Counted from the first letter of the stretch, positions 43,612 through 52,931 are shown. The stretch: DNA of 64,000 nucleotides from Oscillospiraceae bacterium (GCA_021203065.1 JAJQBX010000018.1:62001-126000), one strand, 5' to 3'. The notes: a model not told the origin generated them from the letters alone. Numbers and translations: made by a program.

Positions 43612-43655
43612 CCCCAAAAATTCAACGGCTGATACTTTGATGGTATCAGCCGTTT
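43612..43655 (-). terminator. Terminator of the ECF S component operon
   Basis: 12-bp perfect stem AACGGCTGATAC/GTATCAGCCGTT; on the minus strand followed by GAATTTTTGG. Confidence 0.8.
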
Positions 43656-43674
43656 CGTTATGCGTGTTCTTAAA

Positions 43675-44247
43675 TTACTCCGCCGTCCGGGTCTTATTCG
43701 CCTTTTTCGTGAACCTGACAAGCTTTGCCCGATCAAGGGCGACCATGATGGCGGGTATCAGAATAAGCTGGATGATGATGCCGGGGATGGCTTCAAGGAA
43801 AGCATCGGCGATGAAAGCACTCCATGTATATGCGCTTCCTTTGATTCCGAGAAGAATCATCTTGACTGCTCCGAAAACAAGTCTGCCGGCAATCATTGCG
43901 CCAATCAGACTGCGATAGAGAGAAACTATGCACTTCCAATTGGAGATGGCATAGAGGATGCCGACTACTGCGCCATAGGTTGCAAGCTCGAAAGCCATCG
44001 CAATTGCCGTAGGATAGAGCGGCGGTGCGCCGAACCAAAAGCTTCGCAGAAGCGGAGTTATGAATCCCACAGCGAGCCCATGCTTCCAGCCGCAGATAAG
44101 CCCGCAGAGAAGCACCGGGATGTGCATTGGGAGGAGCATGCTACCGATCTGCGGGATCTGCCCGGTCAGGAACGGCAGGACAAGACCAATGGCGAGAAAC
44201 ATCGCCGAGAGGGTCAGATTGATTAAGCTTTTTCGATACTTTGTCAT
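43675..44247 (-). CDS. ECF transporter S component, substrate unknown
   Basis: 190 residues, about six transmembrane helices. GSMLLPMHIPVLLCGLICGW near 35 and LPTAIAMAFELATYG-like block near 75 are typical of an ECF S-component subfamily of unassigned vitamin. Start at ATG 44247, two bases after the preceding stop, with GGAG upstream. No riboswitch seen. Distinct from folT at 18325. Confidence 0.82.
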   Translation of the reverse strand: MTKYRKSLINLTLSAMFLAIGLVLPFLTGQIPQIGSMLLPMHIPVLLCGLICGWKHGLAVGFITPLLRSFWFGAPPLYPTAIAMAFELATYGAVVGILYAISNWKCIVSLYRSLIGAMIAGRLVFGAVKMILLGIKGSAYTWSAFIADAFLEAIPGIIIQLILIPAIMVALDRAKLVRFTKKANKTRTAE

Positions 44248-44249
44248 AA

Positions 44250-44777
44250 TTATTCTCCTGTCTGAAAGTGCAAATCGCATCTTTCTTTGATATTGTATGT
44301 TTTGATATATAGCTCTTCAAGCGGAATCCATTTTTCCTTGAATACTTCCACCGCCTGCTCGCCGTTTCTTCGTGCGATGCGCTTTAGCTGTTCATCTTTC
44401 TCAATATCAAGGAAGATGCGGAGGTCGTAAAAATCCCAAAATTCCGGATGACAGCTGTAGGAGCCCTCGATGACGGCAACTTCACAAGGCTCAACCGGTA
44501 CAGGTTCTTTGAGCGTTTGCAGCTTACAATCGTATGGACGATATGAAAACGGCTTTCCTGCTTTCAGGGGCTTCATGACCTCGCTGAGAAACCGCTCATA
44601 ATCGATGTTGCCGCCGGGTTCAAGATACCGCTCAGGTGTTCTCTGCTCCGGGCGGAGAAAGAAGTCGTCCATATGGATGACGGTGCAATCAAGCTTCTCA
44701 CGGAGCTTTGCAGCAAGGGTGGTTTTGCCGGAGCAACAGCGTCCGTCGATGGCAATGAGAAGGGGCTTTCGGGTCAC
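44250..44777 (-). CDS. Uridine kinase-like P-loop kinase
   Basis: 175 residues. Walker A IDGRCCSGKTTLA at the N-terminus, HMDDFFL near 35 (substrate Asp), and RIFLDIEKDEQLKRIARRNG near 120 as the lid. Fold matches the uridine kinase/phosphoribulokinase group, but many such proteins phosphorylate other small molecules. Overlaps the end of ruvX by 4 bp and sits directly before the ECF S component, hinting at a vitamin or nucleoside substrate (inference). Confidence 0.8.
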   Translation of the reverse strand: MTRKPLLIAIDGRCCSGKTTLAAKLREKLDCTVIHMDDFFLRPEQRTPERYLEPGGNIDYERFLSEVMKPLKAGKPFSYRPYDCKLQTLKEPVPVEPCEVAVIEGSYSCHPEFWDFYDLRIFLDIEKDEQLKRIARRNGEQAVEVFKEKWIPLEELYIKTYNIKERCDLHFQTGE

Positions 44778-45202
44778 TTCACCATCCCTTTCTTCTTCCT
44801 GTACTCAAGATAATTCTCAAGTATCAGAGTGGCGGCGACGGTGTCGATGACGGCTTTGCGTTTTTTGCCACGGACGTTGGTTTCGTTTAAGATGCCGATG
44901 GCTTCAACGGTAGTGATGCGCTCGTCCCAGAGGGTGGTTTCGATGCCGGAGACTTCCGAAAGCTCCCGGGCGAATTCACGGCACTTATCGGCTCTCTCCC
45001 CCTCTGAGCCGTTCATATTTTTCGGGAGACCGACGACTATCAGCTCTGTGCCGAGTTCATGCGCTTTGTCAGCTATTTTCTGAAGCAAACGCTCACGGTT
45101 CCATTCTGAGATAGTTCCGACGGGAGAGGCTATTGATTCGCTTTTGTCGCAGGAGGCAAGACCGGTTCTTGAGTCTCCGTAGTCAACGGCGAGAATTTTC
45201 AT
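44774..45202 (-). CDS. ruvX: RuvX/YqgF Holliday-junction resolvase-like nuclease
   Basis: 142 residues. RNase H-like fold: ILAVDYGDSRTGLA at the N-terminus, LIVVGLPKNMNGSEG near 54, LWDERITTVEA near 93 and the last acidic residue in AVIDTVAATLILENYL. Known roles are pre-16S rRNA 5' maturation and possible junction resolution. Part of the pepF-glcK-ruvX run. Confidence 0.94.
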   Translation of the reverse strand: MKILAVDYGDSRTGLASCDKSESIASPVGTISEWNRERLLQKIADKAHELGTELIVVGLPKNMNGSEGERADKCREFARELSEVSGIETTLWDERITTVEAIGILNETNVRGKKRKAVIDTVAATLILENYLEYRKKKGMVK

Positions 45203-45210
45203 GAGGTTTC

Positions 45211-46161
45211 CTACTTTCTGCTTCTGCCGAGGAATGCCGCACCGATGATTCCGGCGTCGTTTCCTAAAGATGCACGGACTATCTGAGTATTTTTTGAGCC
45301 ACGCTTGGTATAGACTTCGTTCGCTACTCTCTCCTTGAGAGGAACTAAGAGTGCGTCGCCCTCGTTGCAGACTCCTCCGCCGATGCAGAGGACCTCCGGC
45401 TGGAAGATGTTGATGACGTTGGCGATACCGGTTGCAAGATACTTGATATACTTGTCGACGACCTCTTTTGCCGCTTCGTCGCCCGCTCTCATGGCGTTGA
45501 AAGCAAGGCGTCCGGAAACATGGTCGCCCATCATTTCGTGCATTTTCGACTCAGGATGCTCAGCCATCGCCTCTTTCGTCATGCGGATAAGACCTGTTGC
45601 GGAGGAATAGACCTCAAAGCAGCCATGTCTGCCGCAGGTGCAAAGCGGTCCGTCGACCTCGATGACCGTGTGACCAAGCTCAGCTCCGGCATAGTTGAAG
45701 CCGGAATATATCTTTCCGTCAATGATAACTCCGCCGCCTACGCCTGTTCCAAGAGTGATACATACTGCGCTGTTGGCGTTCTTGGCACTTCCGGCAACAT
45801 ATTCGCCGTATGCCGCAGCATTGGCGTCGTTTTCGGCATAGATAGGCTTTCCGAGCTCTTTATAGAGAAGCTCGCCTACCGGGATGTCATAGAAATCGAG
45901 ATTGTTTGAATACTCGATATATCCCCTGTCACTGTCTATCGTTCCGGGAGAGCCCAAGCCAACCGACTCGATGTCGTCCATCGTAAGACCGGCATTTTCG
46001 ACTGCCTCACGGGAAACCTTCGCCATGTCCATGATGATTTCCTCGGCAGGGCGAGGGCAGTTAGTGCGGGTGGTGGCTCTTGCAATTATTTCATAATTTT
46101 CGTTGACGACTCCGGCGACAATGTTGGTGCCGCCGAGGTCGATTCCAATATAATATTTCAT
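45211..46161 (-). CDS. glcK: ROK-family glucokinase
   Basis: 316 residues. Phosphate loop GIDLGGTNIVAGVV, the catalytic Asp in YAENDANAAAYGEY near 104, GTGVGGGVIIDGK near 130 and the zinc-binding CTCGRHGCFE near 165. Phosphorylates glucose with ATP. I chose the ATG at 46161 because the protein then begins exactly at the conserved MKYYIGIDLGG, with AGGAG upstream. 25 bp after pepF. Confidence 0.92.
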   Translation of the reverse strand: MKYYIGIDLGGTNIVAGVVNENYEIIARATTRTNCPRPAEEIIMDMAKVSREAVENAGLTMDDIESVGLGSPGTIDSDRGYIEYSNNLDFYDIPVGELLYKELGKPIYAENDANAAAYGEYVAGSAKNANSAVCITLGTGVGGGVIIDGKIYSGFNYAGAELGHTVIEVDGPLCTCGRHGCFEVYSSATGLIRMTKEAMAEHPESKMHEMMGDHVSGRLAFNAMRAGDEAAKEVVDKYIKYLATGIANVINIFQPEVLCIGGGVCNEGDALLVPLKERVANEVYTKRGSKNTQIVRASLGNDAGIIGAAFLGRSRK

Positions 46162-46186
46162 TCTTAGATTGCTCCTGTTAAAATAG

Positions 46187-47989
46187 TTATCCCAAAAGCT
46201 CATCGAGCTCGTCGATAAGTCCGCCAAACATCTTGAGAGCCTCATTAATCGGCTCGGGAGAATTCATGTCGACTCCGGCGATTTTGAGGAGACTTATCGG
46301 GTCGGTTATCGAACCGCTTGAGAGGAACTTGAGATAGTTCTTCACTGCAGGCTCGCCCTCCTTGATAATCTTCTGCGAAAGAGCGATTGCGGCGGAGAAG
46401 CCGGTTGCGTACTGATAGACATAATAGTTATAGTAGAAGTGAGGGATTCTCTCCCACTCAAAGGCGATTTCGGGATCGACGGTGATGTCGTCACCGTAGT
46501 ACTGCTGGTTGAGCTTGTAGTAGAGGTCGCAGAGGTAATCGGCGTTGAGGGTTTCGCCACGCTCGGCGGCTTCTTTCGTCAGTAGCTCAAACTCGGCGAA
46601 CATTGTCTGGCGGTAAAGGGTGGTTCTGAACTGCTCGAGGAAGTAGTTTATGAGGTAAGCCCGCTCTTTCTTGTCGGTCGTCTTCGAGAGAAGATACTGC
46701 ATGAGAAGTGCTTCGTTACAGGTGGAGGCGACCTCAGCTACAAAGATGACATAGTCGCTGTAGCAGACGGGCTGATTCTTCTGGGAGAGATAAGAGTGAA
46801 GGGAGTGCCCCATCTCATGAACTAAGGTAAACTCACTGTCGAGATTGTCTTTATGGTTCATGAGGACATAAGGATGAGGTCTTGCTCCGGCGGAATATGC
46901 TCCGGAACGCTTGCCCTCGTTCTCATAGACGTCGATCCAGCGGTTGTCGAAGCCTTCCTTGAGCATTGAAACGTAATCGTCGCCCAAAATCTGCATTGCG
47001 TCGAGAATATCCTTCTTTGCGTCCTCAAAAGTGACTTTTGCGTCGGCGTCGGGGACAAGAGTGGTGTAGAGGTCGTACATATGGAGCTCGTCTACTCCCA
47101 TAAGCTTCTTGCGGAGGCTCATGTACTTGTGCATATAGCCCATGTTGGAGTGGACGGCGTCGATGAGATTATGATAGACTGATGTCGGGACTTCATTACG
47201 GGCTAAAGCCATCTCAAGGGTAGAGTTGTACTTTTTCGCCCGGCACATGAACATCGACTGCTTGACTTCGCCGAAGTAGAGGGACGAGAAGGTGTTTTTG
47301 AACTGCGCATAGGTGCCATAGAGCTTCTTGAAAGCGTCACACCGGAGCTCCCTGTCGGGGTTCTCGACAAGTGCGACATATGAGCCGTTTGTGAGCGGAT
47401 GCTCGTTGCCCTCACTGTCAACAGCATTCGGGAATTTCAAATCTGTGCTCTCGAGAGTGCCATAAACGTCATCTGGGACGCCTCTTACCTGCTGGCTCAT
47501 CGCAAGAATTGCCTCTTCGGATGCAGAGAGAACATGATCTTTCTCGATTCTGATTCTGTTGATAGAGATTCTATAGAGCTCGAGGTCGGGGGTTGTCTTG
47601 TAGAAGCCGTCAAGGGTCTCATCCGGGATTGAGATAATCTCAGGAACTGCATATGCACAGGAGGCGGCGATGTCCTGATAGAGCATCATTATCCTTGAAT
47701 AGAAGTCCTGATACTTCGGCTCGGCAGTGTCCTGATCGTACTTGCGCATTGCGTAGTTGGCAAGACGGTTGAGCTCGAGAGTTATCTCGTCGTCAAGCCT
47801 GAAATACTCCAAAAGCTTTTCTGCGCTCTGAGAGATTTTGCCCTCGTATGAGGCTAACTTTTCGGGGATGGATTTTGCTTCCTCCAAAGCCTCAAGCCAC
47901 TTGTCGTCGGTTTCGTATAAATCGCAGAGATTCCATGTGAACTGCTCTGGAACTTCGCTTCTTTTCGGCACGCTTCTTACTTCTGCCAT
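46187..47989 (-). CDS. pepF: Oligoendopeptidase F
   Basis: 600 residues, M3B metallopeptidase of full length. Zinc motif HEMGHSLHSYL near 391 with the downstream Glu in FVAEVASTCNEALL. Degrades oligopeptides of roughly 7-17 residues in the cytoplasm. GGAGG 7 nt upstream. First gene of the minus-strand operon pepF-glcK-ruvX-kinase-ECF S. Confidence 0.95.
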   Translation of the reverse strand: MAEVRSVPKRSEVPEQFTWNLCDLYETDDKWLEALEEAKSIPEKLASYEGKISQSAEKLLEYFRLDDEITLELNRLANYAMRKYDQDTAEPKYQDFYSRIMMLYQDIAASCAYAVPEIISIPDETLDGFYKTTPDLELYRISINRIRIEKDHVLSASEEAILAMSQQVRGVPDDVYGTLESTDLKFPNAVDSEGNEHPLTNGSYVALVENPDRELRCDAFKKLYGTYAQFKNTFSSLYFGEVKQSMFMCRAKKYNSTLEMALARNEVPTSVYHNLIDAVHSNMGYMHKYMSLRKKLMGVDELHMYDLYTTLVPDADAKVTFEDAKKDILDAMQILGDDYVSMLKEGFDNRWIDVYENEGKRSGAYSAGARPHPYVLMNHKDNLDSEFTLVHEMGHSLHSYLSQKNQPVCYSDYVIFVAEVASTCNEALLMQYLLSKTTDKKERAYLINYFLEQFRTTLYRQTMFAEFELLTKEAAERGETLNADYLCDLYYKLNQQYYGDDITVDPEIAFEWERIPHFYYNYYVYQYATGFSAAIALSQKIIKEGEPAVKNYLKFLSSGSITDPISLLKIAGVDMNSPEPINEALKMFGGLIDELDELLG

Positions 47990-48047
47990 GGTGTTATCCT
48001 CCTGAATAATATAAATTTCGCCGGTTGGCGGTTAATGTCCGGAAACT

Positions 48048-48076
48048 ATTTTATCACAACTGAATGGAAAAATCAA
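48048..48076 (-). promoter_or_regulatory. Promoter of the pepF operon
   Basis: Minus strand TTGATT, 17 nt, TAAAAT. Confidence 0.5.
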
Positions 48077-48194
48077 CTGGTTTGAACGGGGCTCGCGAAA
48101 AATGAAATGAAAATCGAGAATTGAAGAAAAAACGAAAGAAATCAAGAGAAATCGAAAGAAAACGGGATATATTTAAAAAAGTTTTCAAAAGGGC

Positions 48195-48223
48195 TTGACA
48201 ACCGGATTTTTGCGTATTATAAT
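48195..48223 (+). promoter_or_regulatory. Consensus promoter of rplM-rpsI
   Basis: TTGACA, 17 nt, TATAAT. Confidence 0.85.
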
Positions 48224-48232
48224 AGCGAACGT

Positions 48233-48271
48233 CGCTTGAAAAGCAAAGCTTTGTGGCTTGATTTCAAGGCG
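48233..48271 (+). promoter_or_regulatory. Possible ribosomal-protein leader (L13-type)
   Basis: CGCTTGAAA pairs with TTTCAAGGCG (one bulge), enclosing an AAGC/GCTT helix with a CAAAGCTTTG loop. Placed in the 75-nt leader of rplM, where Firmicutes carry an autoregulatory L13 leader. Sequence match to the known motif not verified. Confidence 0.45.
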
Positions 48272-48304
48272 CAAAGTCAAATAATTCTCACAGGAGGAAA
48301 TTAA

Positions 48305-48733
48305 ATGTCAACATTTATGGAAAAACCGCAGAATGTTGAGCGCAAGTGGTATGTAATCGATGCCGCAGGCAAGCCTCTCGGAAGAGTTGCCGCTGCAGCC
48401 GCTACTATTCTTAATGGTAAGAATAAGCCCACCTATACGCCCCATGTTGATTGCGGAGACCACGTTATCATCATCAACTGCGCCGAGGCAGTTCTCACAG
48501 GAAACAAGATCAACAAGAAGGTCTTAAGATGGCACACCGGTTGGATCGGACACCTCAAGGAATACAAGTATTCCGACATGATGGAGAAAGAGCCGGAGAG
48601 AGCTATGAAGATAGCTGTTGAGGGTATGCTTCCCCACAACACCATCGGTGCAAATTCCGCCAAGAGACTTCGTGTTTACAAGGGTTCGGAGCATCCTCAT
48701 GCAGCTCAGCAGCCCGAAACCATCGAGCTTTAA
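48305..48733 (+). CDS. rplM: 50S ribosomal protein L13
   Basis: 142 residues. Begins MSTFMEKPQNVERKWYVIDA, contains PLGRVAAAAATILNGKNKP and the GMLPHN motif near 104. Large-subunit protein needed early in 50S assembly. AGGAGG site just upstream. Operon with rpsI. Confidence 0.98.
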   Translation: MSTFMEKPQNVERKWYVIDAAGKPLGRVAAAAATILNGKNKPTYTPHVDCGDHVIIINCAEAVLTGNKINKKVLRWHTGWIGHLKEYKYSDMMEKEPERAMKIAVEGMLPHNTIGANSAKRLRVYKGSEHPHAAQQPETIEL

Positions 48734-48749
48734 AGAAGGAGGATGAAAC

Positions 48750-49151
48750 ATGTACGAATCTAAATCAGCTTATTTCTACGGAACTGGCAGAAGAAAGAGT
48801 TCCGTTGCAAGAGTAAGACTTTATCAGGGTACCGGCAAGGTAACCATCAATAACAGAGACATTGACGATTACTTCGGTCTCGAGACCCTTAAGCTCATCG
48901 TCCGTCAGCCTCTCAAGCTCGTCGGAGCAGAGGGCAATTTCGACGTTGTATGCACCGTTTCCGGCGGTGGAGTCACCGGTCAGGCAGGTGCCATCAGACA
49001 CGGCATCTCAAGAGCTTTGCTCCAGTACAGCCCGGAGCTCCGTCCCCAGCTCAAGGCAGCCGGCTTCCTCACGAGAGACCCTCGTATGAAGGAAAGAAAG
49101 AAGTACGGTCTCAAAGCTGCAAGAAGAGCACCGCAGTTCTCGAAGCGTTGA
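48750..49151 (+). CDS. rpsI: 30S ribosomal protein S9
   Basis: 133 residues. [16 protein letters not shown] at the start and the conserved basic C-terminus ending APQFSKR, whose last Arg contacts P-site tRNA. AAGGAGG upstream. Always paired with rplM. Confidence 0.98.
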   Translation: MYESKSAYFYGTGRRKSSVARVRLYQGTGKVTINNRDIDDYFGLETLKLIVRQPLKLVGAEGNFDVVCTVSGGGVTGQAGAIRHGISRALLQYSPELRPQLKAAGFLTRDPRMKERKKYGLKAARRAPQFSKR

Positions 49152-49181
49152 GCTTTCTTACAAAAGTTTCAAAGCAATTCA

Positions 49182-49214
49182 AATCCCGCAACCGTTTTGG
49201 ATGCGGGATTTTGT
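49182..49214 (+). terminator. Terminator of rplM-rpsI
   Basis: AATCCCGCA/TGCGGGATT stem then TTTG. Confidence 0.8.
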
Positions 49215-49236
49215 TATTTGTATCTTTTCTTCCTCA

Positions 49237-51180
49237 CTACTCCCCATCTGTCCAGATCTGGTTGAAGACGGCTTCGGTTATTGCTTTATAGGGGTTGCCG
49301 GTTTCATCAAAGAGGGCTTCGTTGTAGCAGGCACTGCCTTGGGCTTCGGTTATGTTTGAATTTGCAAGGTCATATTCGGCGGCGGGGGTGTTTATCCAGC
49401 CGGAGCCTTCGCTTGACCATGTGTCGGATGACGTAAGAATCCATGCCGGTTCCCAATAGAACGTTCCGATGCAGTTATCAATCTGCGCTGCAGCCTCGTT
49501 CAGAACGGTTATTGCCTGAACCTGACCGTCCTCGCTTGGAGTTCCGAAAACGTCCTCAACCTCGTCACCATAAGCTCCGCTTGTGCCGTAGGAATACTCC
49601 GCAATCATCGTGAGCTTTCCGAAAGACTGCGCAACAGCATTGAGCGATTCGGTCAGATTTTCAAGAGTTCCATGCCAGAACGGATAGTAGGATGATGCGA
49701 AAATGTCGTAATCCGCACCTGCCGCCGCAAGCATATTTGCATAGCCATAATAGGTTGTCGGGTCGGGGTTTGTGAAGTGGACGGCGATGAGAATGCTGTC
49801 GTCAAACTCCCTTACAGCCTGACAGCCTGCCGCTATGAGTTGTGAAATGCTGTCCATTCCGCTTTCGCCGGCGAGATATGTGTTGGTCTCGTTTCCTATT
49901 GAGACGATGCCAATCTCCACTCCGGTTGCGGCTATCTGTTCAAGTGCTTCGGTTGTGAATTCTGCAAGAGCCACTTTCTTTTCTTCGAGAGAATAGTCTG
50001 CCCACTCCTTAGGAGAATAGGACCTGCTCGGGTCGCTCCAGAAATCGGAATAGTGGAAGTCGACATAGAGAGTCAGTCCAAGCTCTGCACATCTTTCGGC
50101 AATCTCACAGGTATACTCAAGGTCGCAGACTCCGCCGCCGTAGCTGTTTTCGGGAGTCTTTTCCTCGCCCTCAGCATATGGGTCGTTCCACACTCTCACA
50201 CGGACATAGTTTACTCCAGCGTCCTTAAGAATTGCGAGAAGATCCTCTTCCTCACCGTCAGCATTGTAATAGACTACTCCGCTATTTTCGAGAGAAATAA
50301 GCGACGAGACGTCGACGCCCTTAATCCAGTTCCCGTCGTTAATGACCGTTCCGTTGTAGGTGATGCCGCTATAGTCTATCGAGCCAGAGCCGGTTGCGCC
50401 AGCTTGCTGAATATCCCAGTTCGCTTCTTCGGCAGAGACGCCGTAATCCTCAGATGCACCGCCCAGAATATCGCCACTTGATGAGTCGGAGGCAGTCGCT
50501 TCACCGCTTACACCGGCGTTATTTTCTTCTATTGAATCTGATTCACTTGCGCTTACGAAAACCACGTTGTCAATATCTCCCCAGTCGTCAGCCTTGAGAT
50601 CTCCCGAAATCTGAATTGTGACGGCGTCGCCGGCTTCAACGCCGATTTCGTCAGTGATAGCTGTTGTCCAGACGTCCCAGTCAAGAGTTGGCGTGATGTC
50701 GAGAGAGGCTACCTCTTCGCCGTTTACGAGTATGCTGAAAATCAGTGAGCCCTCAAAGGTGTTAGAGCCCTCGTAGTAGATGCCCCCGACATAAGTTCCG
50801 GCTTCTTCAATCAGAAGATACTGAGAAAGAGTGAAAGAGCCACCCGAATAAGAGTACATTTTTACAAAATACGAGGTGTTGACCGTCGCCCAGTCGTCCG
50901 TCTGCACATAGATAACGCCGCTCGAAGATTCCTCAACCGTCCAGCCCTCAAAGTCCTGAGTTTCAAAGTCGCCGTTTATCAGCTCCGAATGGTATTCGAT
51001 AACTTCTTCAACCGTCTCTGCGGTAGTTTCTGCGGTCGTTTCAACGGCTGTTTCCACGTCGGATTCCACGGCTGTTACAGCATCGTCACTGCTTTCACTG
51101 ACGCCTGAGCCACAGCCCGTCAATGTAAATACAAGCACAACTGACAGCATAATTGCTACAAGCTTTTTTACATTTTTCAT
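49237..51180 (-). CDS. GH53 endo-beta-1,4-galactanase lipoprotein with N-terminal CBM-like domain
   Basis: 647 residues. Lipoprotein signal with lipobox LTGC near residue 20, a Thr/Glu/Val-rich linker, a jelly-roll carbohydrate-binding-like domain (about 65-205; NGDFETQDFEGW), a second Ser/Gly linker, then a GH53 barrel. The acid/base Glu is in SIGNETN near 429 and the nucleophile Glu in MIAEYSYGTSG near 526. It should cleave pectic arabinogalactan type I at the cell surface. The binding domain may be CBM61-like, which often accompanies GH53. ATG at 51180 with AGGAGGAG upstream. No transporter or other galactan genes adjoin. Confidence 0.9.
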   Translation of the reverse strand: MKNVKKLVAIMLSVVLVFTLTGCGSGVSESSDDAVTAVESDVETAVETTAETTAETVEEVIEYHSELINGDFETQDFEGWTVEESSSGVIYVQTDDWATVNTSYFVKMYSYSGGSFTLSQYLLIEEAGTYVGGIYYEGSNTFEGSLIFSILVNGEEVASLDITPTLDWDVWTTAITDEIGVEAGDAVTIQISGDLKADDWGDIDNVVFVSASESDSIEENNAGVSGEATASDSSSGDILGGASEDYGVSAEEANWDIQQAGATGSGSIDYSGITYNGTVINDGNWIKGVDVSSLISLENSGVVYYNADGEEEDLLAILKDAGVNYVRVRVWNDPYAEGEEKTPENSYGGGVCDLEYTCEIAERCAELGLTLYVDFHYSDFWSDPSRSYSPKEWADYSLEEKKVALAEFTTEALEQIAATGVEIGIVSIGNETNTYLAGESGMDSISQLIAAGCQAVREFDDSILIAVHFTNPDPTTYYGYANMLAAAGADYDIFASSYYPFWHGTLENLTESLNAVAQSFGKLTMIAEYSYGTSGAYGDEVEDVFGTPSEDGQVQAITVLNEAAAQIDNCIGTFYWEPAWILTSSDTWSSEGSGWINTPAAEYDLANSNITEAQGSACYNEALFDETGNPYKAITEAVFNQIWTDGE

Positions 51181-51222
51181 GTTCAAAAATCTCCTCCTGT
51201 TTTGGATTTTTCTGATAAATTT

Positions 51223-51252
51223 ATTATACACCCTTACATGAATAAAAGTCAA
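51223..51252 (-). promoter_or_regulatory. Promoter of the GH53 gene
   Basis: Minus strand TTGACT, 18 nt, TATAAT. Confidence 0.65.
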
Positions 51253-51269
51253 GTCCATAATTTTCGGTC

Positions 51270-51298
51270 TTGCAGTTCCCACAAAAAAGTGCTATTAT
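51270..51298 (+). promoter_or_regulatory. Promoter of the HAD gene
   Basis: TTGCAG, 17 nt, TATTAT; divergent from the GH53 promoter 18 bp away. Confidence 0.55.
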
Positions 51299-51334
51299 AG
51301 GATGTACAATACTAAGATTCAGGAGATACTTAAG

Positions 51335-52243
51335 ATGGCTAATGTTATAGCGGTTATATGGGATTTTGACAAGACGCTTGTGAGCGAGTATATGCAGACG
51401 CCGATTTTTGAGGACAATGGAGTTGACGGGAGCGAGTTCTGGCGGGAGGTTGACAGCTTTGCCGAAGATATTAAGAAGACCGGGGTTCGGGTCAATGCGG
51501 ACACCTGCTACTTAAACTTTCTTATAAAATATGCCCAAGACGGGAGATTCAAGGATTTATCTAACGCCAAGCTCCGGGAGTATGGAAAAAGGCTTCGGTT
51601 CTACAACGGCGTACCGGAGATTTTCGACAATATAAAGAACGTCGTCGCCAATGAGCCGAAATATCAGGAATACGGCATCAAGGTTGAGCACTATATCGTC
51701 AGCACCGGAACTGCAGAGACCATCCGTGGTTCGGTTGTGAACGACTATGTCGAGGACATCTGGGGCTGTGAGCTCTTGGAGTCGACGAACGCTGAGGGAA
51801 AGCCGGTTATCAGCGAGATTATCTGCGCTCTTGACAACACTTCGAAAACCCGGGCTTTGTTTGAGATAAACAAGGGCGTCGGGAAGCAGGACGGCGTTGA
51901 TGTCAACAGCACACTTGCGGAAGAATACCGCAGAGTGAAGTTCAGGAACATGATTTACATTGCTGACGGTCCGAGCGACATTCCGGCGTTCTCGGTCGTA
52001 AACAAGAACGGCGGCTCGACCTTCGCTATTTATCCGAAAGGCAACATCACCGCTTTCAATCAGGTCGAAAAGATGCGCCACGACGGCAGAATCAACATGT
52101 ACGCCGAGGCGGACTATTCGGAGGGCACGACGGCTTATATGTGGATCTGCAATAAGGTCAGGGAGTACGCCGACAGAATCTATCTTGAAGAAAAGGAGCA
52201 TATCGGCAAGCAGGTTTCAGCCGCACCGAAGCACTTGGATTAA
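51335..52243 (+). CDS. HAD-superfamily hydrolase
   Basis: 302 residues. Nucleophile motif VIWDFDKTL at the N-terminus, STGTAETIRGS near 128 (motif II), and IADGPSDIPAF near 207 (motif IV acidic residues). A large alpha-helical cap lies between motif I and II. Phosphatase of unknown substrate. I chose the ATG at 51335 with AGGAGA 8 nt upstream over an ATG 33 nt earlier lacking a site. Confidence 0.85.
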   Translation: MANVIAVIWDFDKTLVSEYMQTPIFEDNGVDGSEFWREVDSFAEDIKKTGVRVNADTCYLNFLIKYAQDGRFKDLSNAKLREYGKRLRFYNGVPEIFDNIKNVVANEPKYQEYGIKVEHYIVSTGTAETIRGSVVNDYVEDIWGCELLESTNAEGKPVISEIICALDNTSKTRALFEINKGVGKQDGVDVNSTLAEEYRRVKFRNMIYIADGPSDIPAFSVVNKNGGSTFAIYPKGNITAFNQVEKMRHDGRINMYAEADYSEGTTAYMWICNKVREYADRIYLEEKEHIGKQVSAAPKHLD

Positions 52244-52278
52244 AAAATTTCCCGTAGAGAGGTCTACGGGATTTTTTA
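52243..52278. terminator. Bidirectional terminator
   Basis: CCCGTAGA/TCTACGGG stem flanked by AAAAAATT and ATTTTTT; shared by the HAD and Nudix genes. Confidence 0.85.
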
Positions 52279-52860
52279 TGCTGTGAGCTTCCTGATTGCA
52301 TCGGCGATTATTGCGGTGTGGTCGAACGCAAGACCCTGCGATTCTATGATTTCAGTGGGCATGCCGTCTTCGGAATACTTTACTGAGCCGGAAAGCTTGT
52401 CTTCTCCGTTTGTGAGGGTGAATGTACAGGTGTCGGCTTCAAGCTTATACTTGAGCGAGAAGAGTTTTGCATCTGATGCATCGTCTCCGGCGGTGGGACT
52501 GACTCCGCTCTCCAAGTAAGCATAAAATGCGGTGGAGACCACCCAAGTTCTTGGGTCTCTGCCCGGCTTGCTGTATACTCCCACGAGGGACATCTTTGGT
52601 TCATCAAGTCCGGTTTCTTCCATGAGTTCACGCCTTGCCGCCTGCTCCACCGTTTCTTTCGGGTTCACGAAGCCGCCGGGAAGTGCATAGCAGCCAAGGT
52701 ACGGGTGTCCTCCCCTCTTTATGAGAAGAAGCTTTAAGTTGTCCTTGTCGCCGGTGAAGATGACTGCGTCGGCAGTCAGTGACGGACGGGGATAGTTTTT
52801 CGGACTGTAGCTGGCAAGAAATTCTGCTTCGGTCAAGCCGTTTTTGTCTCTTAGCTCCAT
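52276..52860 (-). CDS. Nudix hydrolase
   Basis: 194 residues. Nudix box GGFVNPKETVEQAARRELME followed by ETGL near residue 62, preceded by GCYALPGG. A second small domain at the C-terminus is typical of ADP-ribose/NrtR-like or YjhB-like Nudix proteins; substrate unassigned. 95 bp after the iron alcohol dehydrogenase gene on the same strand. Confidence 0.9.
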   Translation of the reverse strand: MELRDKNGLTEAEFLASYSPKNYPRPSLTADAVIFTGDKDNLKLLLIKRGGHPYLGCYALPGGFVNPKETVEQAARRELMEETGLDEPKMSLVGVYSKPGRDPRTWVVSTAFYAYLESGVSPTAGDDASDAKLFSLKYKLEADTCTFTLTNGEDKLSGSVKYSEDGMPTEIIESQGLAFDHTAIIADAIRKLTA

Positions 52861-52901
52861 AGTTGGTTCTCTCCTTTTATCTTAAAATCTCCCTAAATGG
52901 C

Positions 52902-52931
52902 TCAACACAGACCGAAGCCTGTGCTGAGCAA
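52902..52931 (-). other. Hairpin downstream of the alcohol dehydrogenase gene
   Basis: GCTCAGCACAG pairs with CTGTGTTGAGC on the minus strand but no T-run follows; a weak terminator or mRNA-end stabiliser. Confidence 0.4.

Noticed and set aside
51557-52201. 214-codon open frame opposite the HAD hydrolase
   Set aside because: Antisense to clear HAD motifs, no promoter or ribosome site.
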